A stretch of DNA of 54,703 bases from Prevotella sp. GTDB lineage: Bacteria; Bacteroidota; Bacteroidia; Bacteroidales; Bacteroidaceae. Each line of letters opens with the position of its first letter. Within the stretch, counting starts at the first letter, position 1. The position numbers were made by a program, and so were the translations under genes. The notes under the pieces were generated by a model. That model saw only the letters and a program-made list of their open reading frames with translations. It was not told the origin of the DNA and did not search any database. Positions 34,996 to 44,022 of the stretch are shown in pieces. Location: the NCBI GenBank assembly GCA_017475265.1, contig JAFVFY010000070.1, forward strand, positions 1-54,703, given 5' to 3'.

Positions 34996-37191
34996 ATGGA
35001 AAAGAAAGCAACATGGATATGGTATCCCGGCGACTTTGAAGTGTGGCTGGGCAACAGGTTCAACAATCGTCGCACGGAGCGGGGCTCTATGTTTCCACCC
35101 TTCTGGAAGCAGGACAGCCACTGGCCCACGGTGGTATTCGCCACCACCGTTCAACTGGAGCAGGCCGAGGACATTCGAATCTTCTGCGAAGGACAGTACA
35201 ACGTCGCCATCGACGGTAGCCTGAAGTCAATGCTCAATGTCCCTGCTGGCAAGCATCGCTTGACGGTGAAGGTATGGAACCAAGCGACACCTCCTGCCCT
35301 CTTCATCGACAGCCCCACGATAAAGACCGGCGAGGGATGGGAAGTGACCTTCGAAGATAAAATATGGATTGACGAGAACGGCGTAGCCCACGGCTCGGGC
35401 ATCTACGTCCCAGTGGGGCACGCTTCCGAGCGTGCCGATGGCTGCGCGGCTGCAACGCTCAGAGGCGTTGCCCACTATGGCTGCGCGGCTGCAACGCCCG
35501 GAGGCATTGCCCACTACACCTTCGACAGCCCCGACACTCCCCCCTCAAAGTTCCGCCTGCCCACAAAGCCCCTCCGCCCTGTATGTTGCGACTCATTCTC
35601 AACCAGCTCCAGCCTCTATGACTTCGGCCGCGAGACCTTCGGTTTCCTCTGCATCCACGGTCTCCGTGGCGAAGGCCTTCTGCGCATCTACTACGGTGAG
35701 AGCCGCGAGGAAGCCCTCGACCACGACCACTGCGAGACCCTCGACGTCTGTCCCGTAAGCCGCGCTAGCTGCATGGTCCCTGGGCAACCCACCCTCCATG
35801 GCAGCAAGGCTTTCCGCTACGTCAGCATAGAAAAGGAGGGCACCGCCGACTTCGACGACCTGACCATGCTCTACGAATATGCCCCCTTCGCCCCTGAGAA
35901 GAGTGGTTCCTTCCGTTGTAGCGACGACGAGCTGAACCGCATCTGGGAAGTGTCGGCCTACACCCTCGACCTCACCACCCGAGAGTTCTTCTGCGACGGC
36001 ATCAAGCGTGACCGATGGGTGTGGAGCGGCGATGCCATCCAGAGCTACCTGATGAACTACTACCTGCGCTTCGACACCGAGTGCGTGAAGCGCACCATAC
36101 GCCAGCTACGCGGCAAGGACCCCGTCACCACCCACGTGAACACCATCATGGACTACACCTTCTACTGGTTCATCAGCATCTGGCAGTACTACGAGTACAC
36201 CGGCGACGTGGCTTTCCTGCACGAGATGTTCCCTAAAATGAAAACGCTGATGGACTTCGTGCTGAGCCGTCTCAACAACGGACTGGCCGAAGGAAAAGCC
36301 GACGACTGGATTTTCGTCGACTGGACAGACTTCCCCATGCACAAGCGCGGCACGCTCTGCTTCGAGCAACTGCTCCTTTGGAAATCGTTTGAAGCGATGC
36401 TAAATATAACCTCTACCATCTATCAGCACACCGACAACGCCAAAGAAAAGGAACTGCTCAACGATTGTCTCAACCGTTACCTATTGTTCAGCGACCGGCT
36501 ACCAGCAAAGATTCGCGAACTGTTTTACGACAAGAAGGAAGGGGTATTCCTCCACGCCATTGAAAATGAAGAGGGTGAGGATTTGTCGTCTGGCGAACTC
36601 AACCGACAGGTCACCAAGTTTCCCAACATGTTCGCAATCCTCTACAACTTTGCCACTACCGAGGAGGCTTTGTCGATACTGAAAAACGTGCTGCTGAATC
36701 CCGACGTGCCCCCCATCACCACGCCCTACATGCGTTTCTATGAGCTGGAGACTCTCTGCAAATACGGTCTCCAGCAGCAGGTGTTGCGCGAGATGAAGTC
36801 CTACTGGGGCGGCATGCTCCGCGAGGGAGCCACTTCCTTCTGGGAGAAATACAACCCCGAGGAGAAGGGTACGGAACACCTGGCCATGTACGGTCGGCCC
36901 TACGGCAAGAGCCTCTGCCATGCCTGGGGTGCCTCACCACTATATATAATAGGTAGGTATTTCCTCGGCGTTGGTCCCGTGAAGCCCGGCTACGAGGAGT
37001 ACGAGGTGCGCCCCGTGCTCGGCGGCTTGGAGTGGATGGAGGGCGATGTCCCCACTCCCTTCGGCAAGATTCACGTAAAGATGGACAAGAAGTCAGTAAC
37101 CGTTCATAGCGATGGCGGCCAGGGCAAGCTCATCGTCGGCGAAAAGAGCATCGACATTCCGGCAAACGAGAAGGTCACATTCTATTTCTAG
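34996..37191 (+). CDS. Alpha-L-rhamnosidase-like glycoside hydrolase (GH78 type), cytoplasmic
   Basis: 731 residues. N-terminal beta-sandwich regions are followed by an alpha/alpha-toroid catalytic domain (from about 310: FCDGIKRDRWVWSGDAIQSY, DWTDFP, FWEKYNP, HAWGASPLYIIGRYFLG) and a C-terminal beta domain. Canonical GH78 enzymes read RDERxGWTGD where this one has RDRWVWSGD, so a usual acidic residue is Arg here and the substrate may differ. There is no signal peptide, so it would act on imported sugars. An in-frame insert (35417-35517) made of a palindrome and two 39-base repeats sits between the N-terminal domains. It has its own promoter. Confidence 0.82.
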   Translation: MEKKATWIWYPGDFEVWLGNRFNNRRTERGSMFPPFWKQDSHWPTVVFATTVQLEQAEDIRIFCEGQYNVAIDGSLKSMLNVPAGKHRLTVKVWNQATPPALFIDSPTIKTGEGWEVTFEDKIWIDENGVAHGSGIYVPVGHASERADGCAAATLRGVAHYGCAAATPGGIAHYTFDSPDTPPSKFRLPTKPLRPVCCDSFSTSSSLYDFGRETFGFLCIHGLRGEGLLRIYYGESREEALDHDHCETLDVCPVSRASCMVPGQPTLHGSKAFRYVSIEKEGTADFDDLTMLYEYAPFAPEKSGSFRCSDDELNRIWEVSAYTLDLTTREFFCDGIKRDRWVWSGDAIQSYLMNYYLRFDTECVKRTIRQLRGKDPVTTHVNTIMDYTFYWFISIWQYYEYTGDVAFLHEMFPKMKTLMDFVLSRLNNGLAEGKADDWIFVDWTDFPMHKRGTLCFEQLLLWKSFEAMLNITSTIYQHTDNAKEKELLNDCLNRYLLFSDRLPAKIRELFYDKKEGVFLHAIENEEGEDLSSGELNRQVTKFPNMFAILYNFATTEEALSILKNVLLNPDVPPITTPYMRFYELETLCKYGLQQQVLREMKSYWGGMLREGATSFWEKYNPEEKGTEHLAMYGRPYGKSLCHAWGASPLYIIGRYFLGVGPVKPGYEEYEVRPVLGGLEWMEGDVPTPFGKIHVKMDKKSVTVHSDGGQGKLIVGEKSIDIPANEKVTFYF
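35417..35517. repeat. 20-base palindrome plus two 39-base repeats inside the GH78-like gene
   Basis: 35417-35436 is GGCACGCT-TCCG-AGCGTGCC, the same design as the palindromes in the S9 gene. 35440-35478 and 35479-35517 are direct repeats of 39 bases (four differences), translated as GCAAATLRGVAHY and GCAAATPGGIAHY. Each contains its own GCAACGC/GCGTTGC-type hairpin. Confidence 0.85.
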
Positions 37192-37220
37192 GGAGTGAAA
37201 GGGGAGTGAAGGGGGAGTGA
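37191..37220. repeat. 10-base array (GGGAGTGAAn) at the GH78 stop codon
   Basis: Three decamer units begin on the last base of the stop codon. Confidence 0.75.
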
Positions 37221-37228
37221 GCCGCCCA

Positions 37229-37262
37229 ATAAAAAACCGCCCGGAGAAACATCTCCAGGCGG
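37229..37262 (-). terminator. Terminator of gapA
   Basis: The stem CCGCC.GGAGA/TCTCC.GGCGG (37237-37262) is followed on the minus strand by TTTTTTATT. It is a typical intrinsic terminator 32 bases after the gapA stop, and it may also stop transcripts of the converging GH78 gene. Confidence 0.85.
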
Positions 37263-37293
37263 CCATTCTTAAATTTTCAGATTTAGCCTTGGC

Positions 37294-38319
37294 TTACTTC
37301 AGCTCGGCGAGGTACTTGATGGTGCGAACCATCTGAGAAGTGTAGCTGTTCTCGTTGTCGTACCAAGCAACAACCTGTACGAGAGAGTTGCCGTCACCAA
37401 TCTTGCTGACCATGGTCTGGTTAGCATCGAAGAGCGAACCGAACTTCATGCCGATGATGTCGCTCGAGACGAGCTTCTCCTCGGTGTAACCGAACGACTC
37501 GTTGGTAGCAGCCTTCATGGCAGCATTGATGTCCTCAACAGTCACCTCACCCTTCACAACAGCGTGCAGGATAGTGGTAGAACCTGTGGGAGTCGGAACG
37601 CGCTGTGCAGCACCGATCAGCTTGCCGTTCAGCTCGGGGATAACGAGACCGATAGCCTTGGCAGCACCCGTTGAGTTAGGAACGATGTTCTGGGCACCGG
37701 CACGGGCACGCTGGACATCACCCTTGCGCTGAGGACCGTCGAGAATCATCTGGTCGCCAGTGTAAGCGTGAACAGTCGTCATGATACCGCTCTGGATAGC
37801 AGCGAAGTCGTTCAGAGCCTTGGTCATGGGAGCCAGGCAGTTTGTCGTGCAAGAAGCAGCCGAAATCACGGTGTCAGCAGGGGTCAGCGTCTTGTGGTTC
37901 ACGTTGTAGACGATGGTGGGCAGGTCGTTGCCGGCAGGAGCAGAGATCACAACCTTCTTGGCACCAGCCTTGATGTGAGCAGAAGCCTTCTCCTTTGAAG
38001 TGTAGAAACCTGTGCACTCCAGAACGACATCAACACCCAGCTCGCCCCAAGGCAGCTCGGCAGCGTTAGGAATAGCGTAGATGGTAATCTCCTTGCCATC
38101 GACGATGATGGAGTTGTCGGTGCAGTCCACAGTGTGCTTGCCCTCACCGAACTTGCCGCAGAAACCACCCTGAGCGGTGTCGTACTTCAGCAGGTGAGCC
38201 AGCATCTTCGGGCTGGTCAAGTCGTTGATTGCTACTACTTCATAACCTTCAGCCTCAAACATCTGACGGAATGCGAGGCGACCGATACGGCCAAAGCCGT
38301 TAATTGCTACTTTTGTCAT
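37294..38319 (-). CDS. gapA: Glyceraldehyde-3-phosphate dehydrogenase
   Basis: 341 residues. The NAD-binding start [17 protein letters not shown], the catalytic Cys in [12 protein letters not shown] and the His in TVHAYTGDQ are present. It performs the NAD-linked oxidation of glyceraldehyde-3-phosphate in glycolysis, in the cytoplasm. It is a single gene with its own -7 box and a strong terminator. Confidence 0.98.
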   Translation of the reverse strand: MTKVAINGFGRIGRLAFRQMFEAEGYEVVAINDLTSPKMLAHLLKYDTAQGGFCGKFGEGKHTVDCTDNSIIVDGKEITIYAIPNAAELPWGELGVDVVLECTGFYTSKEKASAHIKAGAKKVVISAPAGNDLPTIVYNVNHKTLTPADTVISAASCTTNCLAPMTKALNDFAAIQSGIMTTVHAYTGDQMILDGPQRKGDVQRARAGAQNIVPNSTGAAKAIGLVIPELNGKLIGAAQRVPTPTGSTTILHAVVKGEVTVEDINAAMKAATNESFGYTEEKLVSSDIIGMKFGSLFDANQTMVSKIGDGNSLVQVVAWYDNENSYTSQMVRTIKYLAELK

Positions 38320-38372
38320 TGCTTTTACTTTAATTAAAAAGGGTTATAAATAACGTTATTAATTTTTCGCGT

Positions 38373-38381
38373 GCAAAGTTA
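38373..38381 (-). promoter_or_regulatory. -7 box of gapA
   Basis: TAACTTTGC on the minus strand, 53 bases before the start codon. The -33 element is not clear. Confidence 0.6.
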
Positions 38382-38649
38382 CAAAAAAATCTCATTCTAC
38401 CGAGCATAAGCACTCTTAATAAAAAATAAAAAATCTCTTGCCGTCCTAAAAAAACGTATTACCTGCTGGTAGACAGTCTGATTGCAAGATATAGATAGCA
38501 AAATTCACATCATTCCTAACCGACACTTCCTACGAATCTGTGGCAACATACCTGAGGTCAATTAGTGGTATTTTGTTTCCTCAGAACAGTATTTTTTTAC
38601 TAACAGGTGAAAAAATACTAAAAAAGATATGCGTTTCAAAAAAAATGTC
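38382..38649. other. AT-rich divergent intergenic region, no gene seen
   Basis: Between the gapA and mscL promoters there are about 270 bases without a credible reading frame, RNA gene or repeat. It is AT-rich, with several A/T runs, and could hold upstream regulatory sites that I cannot define. Confidence 0.6.
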
Positions 38650-38657
38650 TACTTTTG
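38650..38657 (+). promoter_or_regulatory. -7 box of mscL
   Basis: TACTTTTG at 38650-38657, 49 bases before the ATG at 38707. No clear -33 match. Confidence 0.55.
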
Positions 38658-38706
38658 CAGTTAGAAAGCAACACCTTTATTGTTTCACTTAAACTTTTTT
38701 ACAATT

Positions 38707-39132
38707 ATGGGATTTATTAAGGAATTCAAGGAGTTTGCCATGAAGGGCAACGTAATGGACATGGCTGTCGGTGTTATCATCGGCGGTGCATTTGGTAAGA
38801 TTGTCAGCTCGCTGGTAGACGACGTGCTCATGCCCATCATCGGAAAGCTGACTGGCGGTGTGGACTTCACCAACCTGTTTGTCACCCTCGGCGACGGAGA
38901 ATACGAGACGCTGGCCGCCGCCAAGGAGGCCGGAGCCGCTACGCTGGCCTACGGTCAGTTCATCCAGAACATCGTGGACTTCCTCATCGTGGCCTTCTGT
39001 ATCTTCCTCATGCTCAAGGGCATCAACAAGCTGAACAAGAAGAAGGAAGAAGAGGCTGCTCCCGCTGCTCCTGCAGGCCCCACCCAGGAGGAACTGCTGG
39101 CCGAGATTCGCGACCTGCTGAAGTCGAAATGA
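38707..39132 (+). CDS. mscL: Large-conductance mechanosensitive channel
   Basis: 141 residues. The N-terminal amphipathic helix ([35 protein letters not shown]) includes the pore-lining first membrane helix, and the second helix is [20 protein letters not shown] lysine-rich charge cluster and a short C-terminal helix follow. It opens under membrane tension to release solutes on osmotic downshock. The ATG at 38707 begins the conserved N-terminus. It overlaps pgpA by 4 bases. Confidence 0.97.
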   Translation: MGFIKEFKEFAMKGNVMDMAVGVIIGGAFGKIVSSLVDDVLMPIIGKLTGGVDFTNLFVTLGDGEYETLAAAKEAGAATLAYGQFIQNIVDFLIVAFCIFLMLKGINKLNKKKEEEAAPAAPAGPTQEELLAEIRDLLKSK

Positions 39133-39605
39133 CACATAAGCCAGCATTACTGCCCGTCATGATAGGAACGGGATTTGGCGCTGGCTTCTGGCCTTGGGGG
39201 CCGGGCACGGCGGGTTCCGTCGTTGCCACGGCCCTTTGGTTTTTACTCCACGCCGTGCTACCCCTCGCCGTGCTACAGGCGGTGACGGTGGTGCTCATCT
39301 TGCTCTTCACCCTCCTAGGCACTTGGGCCACACAACGGCTGATGCCTTTCTGGGGCGATGACCCTTCACGGGTGGTGGTCGACGAGATGGTGGGCGTATG
39401 GGTGGCCTTGCTGGTTGCCGACGATGTATGGACGGCCCTGCTGGCCCTTTTGCTCTTCCGCTTCTTCGACATCGTGAAGCCCTTGGGCATACGCGCCCTT
39501 GACCGCCGACGCGGTGCCTTCTGGGTCATGGCCGACGACCTGCTTGCCGGCCTCTATGCGGCGGTGCTCATCCTGCTGCTGCAAATAGTCCTGAACAACA
39601 GTTAG
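39129..39605 (+). CDS. pgpA: Phosphatidylglycerophosphatase A family protein
   Basis: 158 residues. The family blocks [27 protein letters not shown] and [16 protein letters not shown] are seen, with several membrane helices. PgpA removes phosphate from phosphatidylglycerophosphate. In Bacteroides a PgpA-like phosphatase beside a CDP-alcohol phosphatidyltransferase also serves inositol-lipid synthesis, and the same pair is adjacent here, so the lipid may not be phosphatidylglycerol. No myo-inositol phosphate synthase gene is in the window. It overlaps mscL by 4 bases, and the transferase follows after 8 bases. Confidence 0.92.
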   Translation: MTHKPALLPVMIGTGFGAGFWPWGPGTAGSVVATALWFLLHAVLPLAVLQAVTVVLILLFTLLGTWATQRLMPFWGDDPSRVVVDEMVGVWVALLVADDVWTALLALLLFRFFDIVKPLGIRALDRRRGAFWVMADDLLAGLYAAVLILLLQIVLNNS

Positions 39606-39613
39606 TCAAAGCT

Positions 39614-40258
39614 ATGAAAACAAACTACAGGGACACGCTCCAACGGCTTATCTACACCGCCATCGACCCCTTCTTGCGTTTCCTCCTTCGGCTGCATGTC
39701 ACGCCTAACGTGGTGACGGTCATGGGGTTGGTAGGCAACGCCATAGCCGCCTGGCTCTTCGTGCTGGCAGCGCAACGTCTTGGCAGCGACGAGGCAAGTG
39801 CCTACGCCCTGGTGGCATGGGGCGGAGTCGTCATCCTCCTTTCCGGACTACTCGACATGATGGATGGGCGGTTGGCGCGCCTCGGAAACATGTCGTCGAA
39901 GTTCGGTGCCCTGCTCGATTCCTCGCTCGACCGATATAGCGAGCTGCTCACCCTCTCCGGCATCGCCCTGTTGCTCCTACGTGCCGGCGATGATTGGTTC
40001 TGGGCCGCCGTCGCCACTTTTGCCGCCATCGTCGGCTCTGTCATGGTGAGCTATGTCCGTGCACGTGCCGAAGGACTGGGCATCAGCTGCAAGGTTGGCC
40101 TCATGCAACGCCCTGAGCGAGTGGTCGTCACGGCTGTTGCCGCCATCGCCACAGGACTTGCTTCTGACCCACTCTGGCTGGCCATTGGCATGACCATCAT
40201 CGCCTTGCTGGCTAACCTGACTGCCATTTGGCGCATCATCCACTGCTTTCATGCTTGA
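39614..40258 (+). CDS. CDP-alcohol phosphatidyltransferase
   Basis: 214 residues, integral membrane. The family motif D-G-x2-A-R-x8-G-x3-D-x3-D is readable in DMMDGRLARLGNMSSKFGALLDSSLDRYSE (broken here only by normal spacing). It joins a CDP-diacylglycerol to an alcohol such as glycerol-3-phosphate or inositol-phosphate. Which alcohol is used cannot be told, but the PgpA-like phosphatase just upstream suggests the product is a phosphate ester that is then dephosphorylated. YihY follows after 20 bases. Confidence 0.9.
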   Translation: MKTNYRDTLQRLIYTAIDPFLRFLLRLHVTPNVVTVMGLVGNAIAAWLFVLAAQRLGSDEASAYALVAWGGVVILLSGLLDMMDGRLARLGNMSSKFGALLDSSLDRYSELLTLSGIALLLLRAGDDWFWAAVATFAAIVGSVMVSYVRARAEGLGISCKVGLMQRPERVVVTAVAAIATGLASDPLWLAIGMTIIALLANLTAIWRIIHCFHA

Positions 40259-40278
40259 TATTGATAATTCTGAAACAG

Positions 40279-41577
40279 ATGAGCCAAAACGTTCAAAAAG
40301 AGATACACCCTAGCCAATCGCCCATTCGCCGCATCATTTACGAAGTGGTGAAGGTGGTTAGTCTGGCCATACGTTTCTTCACGACGAAACGGGTGCTGAT
40401 TGAGGCCGCAGCTTTGACCTACAGCACGTTGCTGGCCATCGTGCCCATCCTTGCCGTCGTGTTTGCCATAGCCCGGGGCTTCGGTTTCAATAAGTACATA
40501 GAGCTTTGGTTTCGCGATGCCTTTGTCTCTCAGCCACAGGCTGCCGAGGTGATTATCGGATGGGTGAACAGTTACCTGGTACATACCAAGAGCGGCATCT
40601 TCCTGGGCGTTGGCCTGGTGTTCATGCTCTACACCGTACTCATGCTGGTGAGCAACATCGAACAGACATTCAACAAGATATGGCAGGTGAAGAAGCCGCG
40701 CAGCATCTTCCGCACCTTCACCGACTATCTGGCCATGTTCTTCCTGTTTCCCATTCTGATAGTGGTGTCGTCGGGTCTCAGCATCTTCATCGCCACCATG
40801 GCTTCGTCGCTGCCCGACTTCCTGCTACTGGGTTCGGCGGTGCGCTTTCTGCTGAAACTGTCGCCATACGTACTCATGTCGGGGTTGTTCATCGCCCTCT
40901 ACGTGTTCATGCCCAACACCCACGTGCGGGTGAAAAACGCTATCTTGCCAGGCATACTGGCCGGTATCGCCATGCAGTGGCTGCAGTTCTTCTATATTCA
41001 CTCGCAGATATGGGTCACGGCCTATAACGCCATCTACGGCTCGTTTGCCGCCCTGCCGCTGTTCATGCTGTGGGTGCAGATTTCGTGGACCATCTGTCTC
41101 TTCGGTGCCGAACTCACCTACACCAGTCAGAACCTGGAGTACTTCGACTACGACACACAGACCAGCGACATCAGCCACCGCTACCGGATGATGCTCTCGG
41201 CACTTATCATGGGCCACGTGTGCCGTCGCTTTGCCGAGGGAGCACGCCCTCTGACGGCAGGAGAACTGCGCGAGCGCACGGGCATCCCTATACGTATCGT
41301 CAACGATCTGGTTTATCAGTTGATTGACGCTAACCTGCTGGTAGAGCTGACCAGCGACGAGAAAGGCGAAAGCTCGCGCTACATGCCTGCAGAAAGCCTG
41401 GAAAACCTGAGCGTCGGCACGATGATTGACCGACTAGAGGCACAGGGACGCTGGCAGATTGACCTGCCCGTGAGTCAGCTTTTCAGCGAGTGTTGGGCAA
41501 AGGGCGTTGACCTGCGCATGAACTATCTACGTCAATTACGCAACATACACCTGGAAGACTTGCCGGCAAACCTTTAA
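40279..41577 (+). CDS. YihY/BrkB-family membrane protein with C-terminal extension
   Basis: 432 residues. The first 290 or so form the six-helix YihY fold (RVLIEAAALTYSTLLAIVPILAVVFA, FKTFTDYLAMFF-like region, ISWTICLFGAELTYTSQN). The remaining 140 residues are soluble and include a winged-helix-like part (LTAGELRERTGIPIRIVNDLVYQLIDANLLVEL). YihY proteins were once called ribonuclease BN in error; their function is still uncertain. The ATG at 40279 begins the conserved part, and the longer reading overlaps the previous gene. Memo-AMMECR1 starts 1 base after the stop. Confidence 0.9.
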   Translation: MSQNVQKEIHPSQSPIRRIIYEVVKVVSLAIRFFTTKRVLIEAAALTYSTLLAIVPILAVVFAIARGFGFNKYIELWFRDAFVSQPQAAEVIIGWVNSYLVHTKSGIFLGVGLVFMLYTVLMLVSNIEQTFNKIWQVKKPRSIFRTFTDYLAMFFLFPILIVVSSGLSIFIATMASSLPDFLLLGSAVRFLLKLSPYVLMSGLFIALYVFMPNTHVRVKNAILPGILAGIAMQWLQFFYIHSQIWVTAYNAIYGSFAALPLFMLWVQISWTICLFGAELTYTSQNLEYFDYDTQTSDISHRYRMMLSALIMGHVCRRFAEGARPLTAGELRERTGIPIRIVNDLVYQLIDANLLVELTSDEKGESSRYMPAESLENLSVGTMIDRLEAQGRWQIDLPVSQLFSECWAKGVDLRMNYLRQLRNIHLEDLPANL

Positions 41578-41578
41578 G

Positions 41579-43060
41579 ATGATGATAAAACTAATTACAA
41601 TCATAGGAGCAATAATGATGATGAATACATGTAACGGACAAAAGACGGAGCCGGTGGTGAGACCTGCCACACAGGCTGACCGGTTCTATGATGGCAACGC
41701 AGGACGACTCAGCCAGGAGGTCGACAGTTTCCTCGCGCTGCATCGTGGGAGTAAACAATATAATAATGTGGCGGCTCTCATCGTACCCCATGCGGGCTAC
41801 TATTATTCGGGCAATGTGGCAGCCTCGGCCTACATGACACTCCCTACAGAGAAGCCATACAAGCGCATTTTCCTGCTCGGCCCCAGTCATCACGAATGGC
41901 TTGACGGGGCTTCGGTGAACACGGAGGCCGACTATTACGCCACGCCGCTGGGCAACGTGAAGGTGGACGGCGAGACGGCAAGACGGCTTGCTGCCACAGA
42001 CTCTGTCTTTACCTACCGACCTGAAGCCCACAACCGAGAGCATTGTCTGGAGGTGCAACTGCCGTTCCTGCAAAGACGGTTCGGCGACGTTCCGCCTATC
42101 ATTCCCATCATCATTTCCACCAACGACTTCAACAAGCTGAAACGGATGGCGGAAGTGTTGAAGCCCTATTTAACTGACGAGAACCTCTTCATTGTGAGCA
42201 GCGACTTCTCCCATTACCCTTCGTATGAGGATGCCTGTAAGGTGGATGCCAAGACGGGAAAAGCTGTGGAGAGCGGCGATGTGGAGGAGTTTATTGCCAC
42301 CATCAATGCCAATGCCCGCAGCGGCATCCGCAACCTGGCTACAAGTGCCTGTGGCGAGCTGGCCATCGTCACGCTGATGCTGATGCTCGACCACTCACCC
42401 GTCACCTACGAAGTGAAGCACCTGATGTATCAGAACTCTGGCGACATCGACGACCATGCCCACAGCCGTGTAGTGGGCTACCATTCGCTTGCCTTCCTAC
42501 GAAAAGAAGCAGGCTTCAGTCTCCCGGATGAAGACAAGCAATTGTTGAAAGAGATTGCCCTCAAGAGCATCCGTGATTCACTGGATGGAAAAAGAATCGA
42601 GAAAGCCGACCCCTCCATTCTCGCCCTCCACTCATCACTTAAACAGAAGTGCGGAGCTTTCGTCTCGCTTCATAAGCAAGGCCGCCTTCGTGGCTGCATC
42701 GGCCATTTCGGCGAGAACGTTCCCCTGCATGAGATTGTGGCAGAGATGGCCCGTGCCGCAGCTTTCGAAGACCCACGGTTCTCTCCTGTACAACGTGAGG
42801 AGCTGGACGATATCGACATCGAGATTTCCGTCCTTACACCCATGCGTCGCATCCAGAGCCTTGACGAGTTCCAGCTCCATCGTCACGGCATCTACATCCG
42901 CAAGGGCTACCGCAGCGGCACCTTCCTGCCTCAGGTAGCCGACGAGGTCAACTGGACGAAGGAAGAGTTCGTCGGCCACTGCTCTCAAGACAAAGCCGGC
43001 TTGGGCTGGGACGGCTGGCGCGATGCCGAGCTCTACGTTTACGAGGCAATTGTATTTTAA
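41579..43060 (+). CDS. MEMO-AMMECR1 fusion (AmmeMemoRadiSam system proteins B and A)
   Basis: 493 residues. Residues about 28-310 are a MEMO domain with the metal-ligand-like residues in PHAGYYYSG, GPSHHEW and SACGEL (His, His, Cys as in human MEMO1). Residues about 318-493 are an AMMECR1 domain (KCGAFVSLHKQGRLRGCIGHF, AFEDPRF, LDDIDIEISVL, WTKEEFVGHCSQDKAGL). The two occur with a radical SAM enzyme in many prokaryotes as a set of unknown function, and that enzyme follows 21 bases later. The N-terminus (MMIKLITIIGAIMMMNTCNGQ) looks like a signal peptide, which is odd for a partner of a cytoplasmic enzyme. Confidence 0.92.
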   Translation: MMIKLITIIGAIMMMNTCNGQKTEPVVRPATQADRFYDGNAGRLSQEVDSFLALHRGSKQYNNVAALIVPHAGYYYSGNVAASAYMTLPTEKPYKRIFLLGPSHHEWLDGASVNTEADYYATPLGNVKVDGETARRLAATDSVFTYRPEAHNREHCLEVQLPFLQRRFGDVPPIIPIIISTNDFNKLKRMAEVLKPYLTDENLFIVSSDFSHYPSYEDACKVDAKTGKAVESGDVEEFIATINANARSGIRNLATSACGELAIVTLMLMLDHSPVTYEVKHLMYQNSGDIDDHAHSRVVGYHSLAFLRKEAGFSLPDEDKQLLKEIALKSIRDSLDGKRIEKADPSILALHSSLKQKCGAFVSLHKQGRLRGCIGHFGENVPLHEIVAEMARAAAFEDPRFSPVQREELDDIDIEISVLTPMRRIQSLDEFQLHRHGIYIRKGYRSGTFLPQVADEVNWTKEEFVGHCSQDKAGLGWDGWRDAELYVYEAIVF

Positions 43061-43081
43061 CAACCGTGGTAGATAGGAAAG

Positions 43082-43948
43082 ATGAAAGAATGTAGGTATT
43101 ATCAGCGCCTGGATGACGGGACGGTGGAGTGCCTGCTCTGTCCGCATCATTGCCGGATAGCCAACGGACGAACGGGACGCTGCGGGAGTCGGAGGAATCA
43201 TGACGGTGTGCTCGTCAGCGAGGTCTATGCCAAGCCCTGTGCGCTGGCTATCGACCCTGTGGAGAAGAAGCCACTCTACCACTTCCATCCTGGCACCACG
43301 TGTCTCTCCATTGCCTGTACGGGTTGTAACTTCCGCTGTCTGAACTGTCAGAACCACGACATCTCACAGGCTAAGCCCGAAGAAGTGAATCACTATGAAC
43401 TGACGCCTGAAGACATCGTCGCGCTCTGTCTGAAGCATCGTTGTCCCGGCATCGCCTACACCTATACAGAGCCGCTCACCTATATAGAATATATCACGGA
43501 CACGGCACGACTGGCCCACGAGGCAGGTCTCTGGAATATCCTAGTTACGGCGGGCTACGTCTGTCAAGAGCCGCTTGCCGAGTTCCTACCCTATCTCGAC
43601 GCTGCCAATATCGACCTGAAGTCGTTCAGCGATGACATCTACCAGCACGTCAGCGGTGGGCACCTCCAGCCGGTGCTCGACACCATCCTCGCCATGAGAG
43701 ATGCGGGTGTGTGGATAGAACTGACGAACCTCGTCATTCCTGGAGTGAACGATGACATGCAGATGATTCGCCAGATGTGCCGCTGGATAGCCGACAACGG
43801 CCTTGCCGACAACCCACTCCACTTCAGCCGTTTCTTCCCTCGCTATAAGCTGCAAAACATTTCTCCAACACCCGTCAAAACCCTGAAGGAAGCCCAGCGA
43901 ATCGCCCTTGAAGAAGGCATCAAGCACGTGTATTTAGGAAACGTTTGA
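43082..43948 (+). CDS. amrS: AmmeMemoRadiSam system radical SAM enzyme
   Basis: 288 residues. The radical SAM cluster motif C-x3-C-x2-C is in CTGCNFRCLNC. A separate N-terminal set of cysteines (CLLCPHHC, RCGSRR) resembles pyruvate formate-lyase activating enzymes. Further blocks are KPLYHFHPGT, GIAYTYTEP and LVIPGVND. The substrate is unknown; modification of, or with, the MEMO/AMMECR1 partner is the common guess. The last 30 codons and 23 downstream bases are duplicated at 46718-46829, on the far side of the AbiE/ATPase block. Confidence 0.94.
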   Translation: MKECRYYQRLDDGTVECLLCPHHCRIANGRTGRCGSRRNHDGVLVSEVYAKPCALAIDPVEKKPLYHFHPGTTCLSIACTGCNFRCLNCQNHDISQAKPEEVNHYELTPEDIVALCLKHRCPGIAYTYTEPLTYIEYITDTARLAHEAGLWNILVTAGYVCQEPLAEFLPYLDAANIDLKSFSDDIYQHVSGGHLQPVLDTILAMRDAGVWIELTNLVIPGVNDDMQMIRQMCRWIADNGLADNPLHFSRFFPRYKLQNISPTPVKTLKEAQRIALEEGIKHVYLGNV

Positions 43949-43970
43949 GAAAAGACTTTAGGATACTGAC
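43859..43970. repeat. Left copy of a 112-base direct repeat (3' end of amrS)
   Basis: 43859-43970 matches 46718-46829 with five mismatches and no gaps. It covers the last 30 codons of amrS and its downstream 22 bases. The 2747 bases between the copies hold the AbiE pair and the ATPase. Confidence 0.93.
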
Positions 43971-44022
43971 GAGTCCTGCTTCAAATGAGGAGGCACTTAA
44001 CTGGGCAAACGTTTTTCATCAT

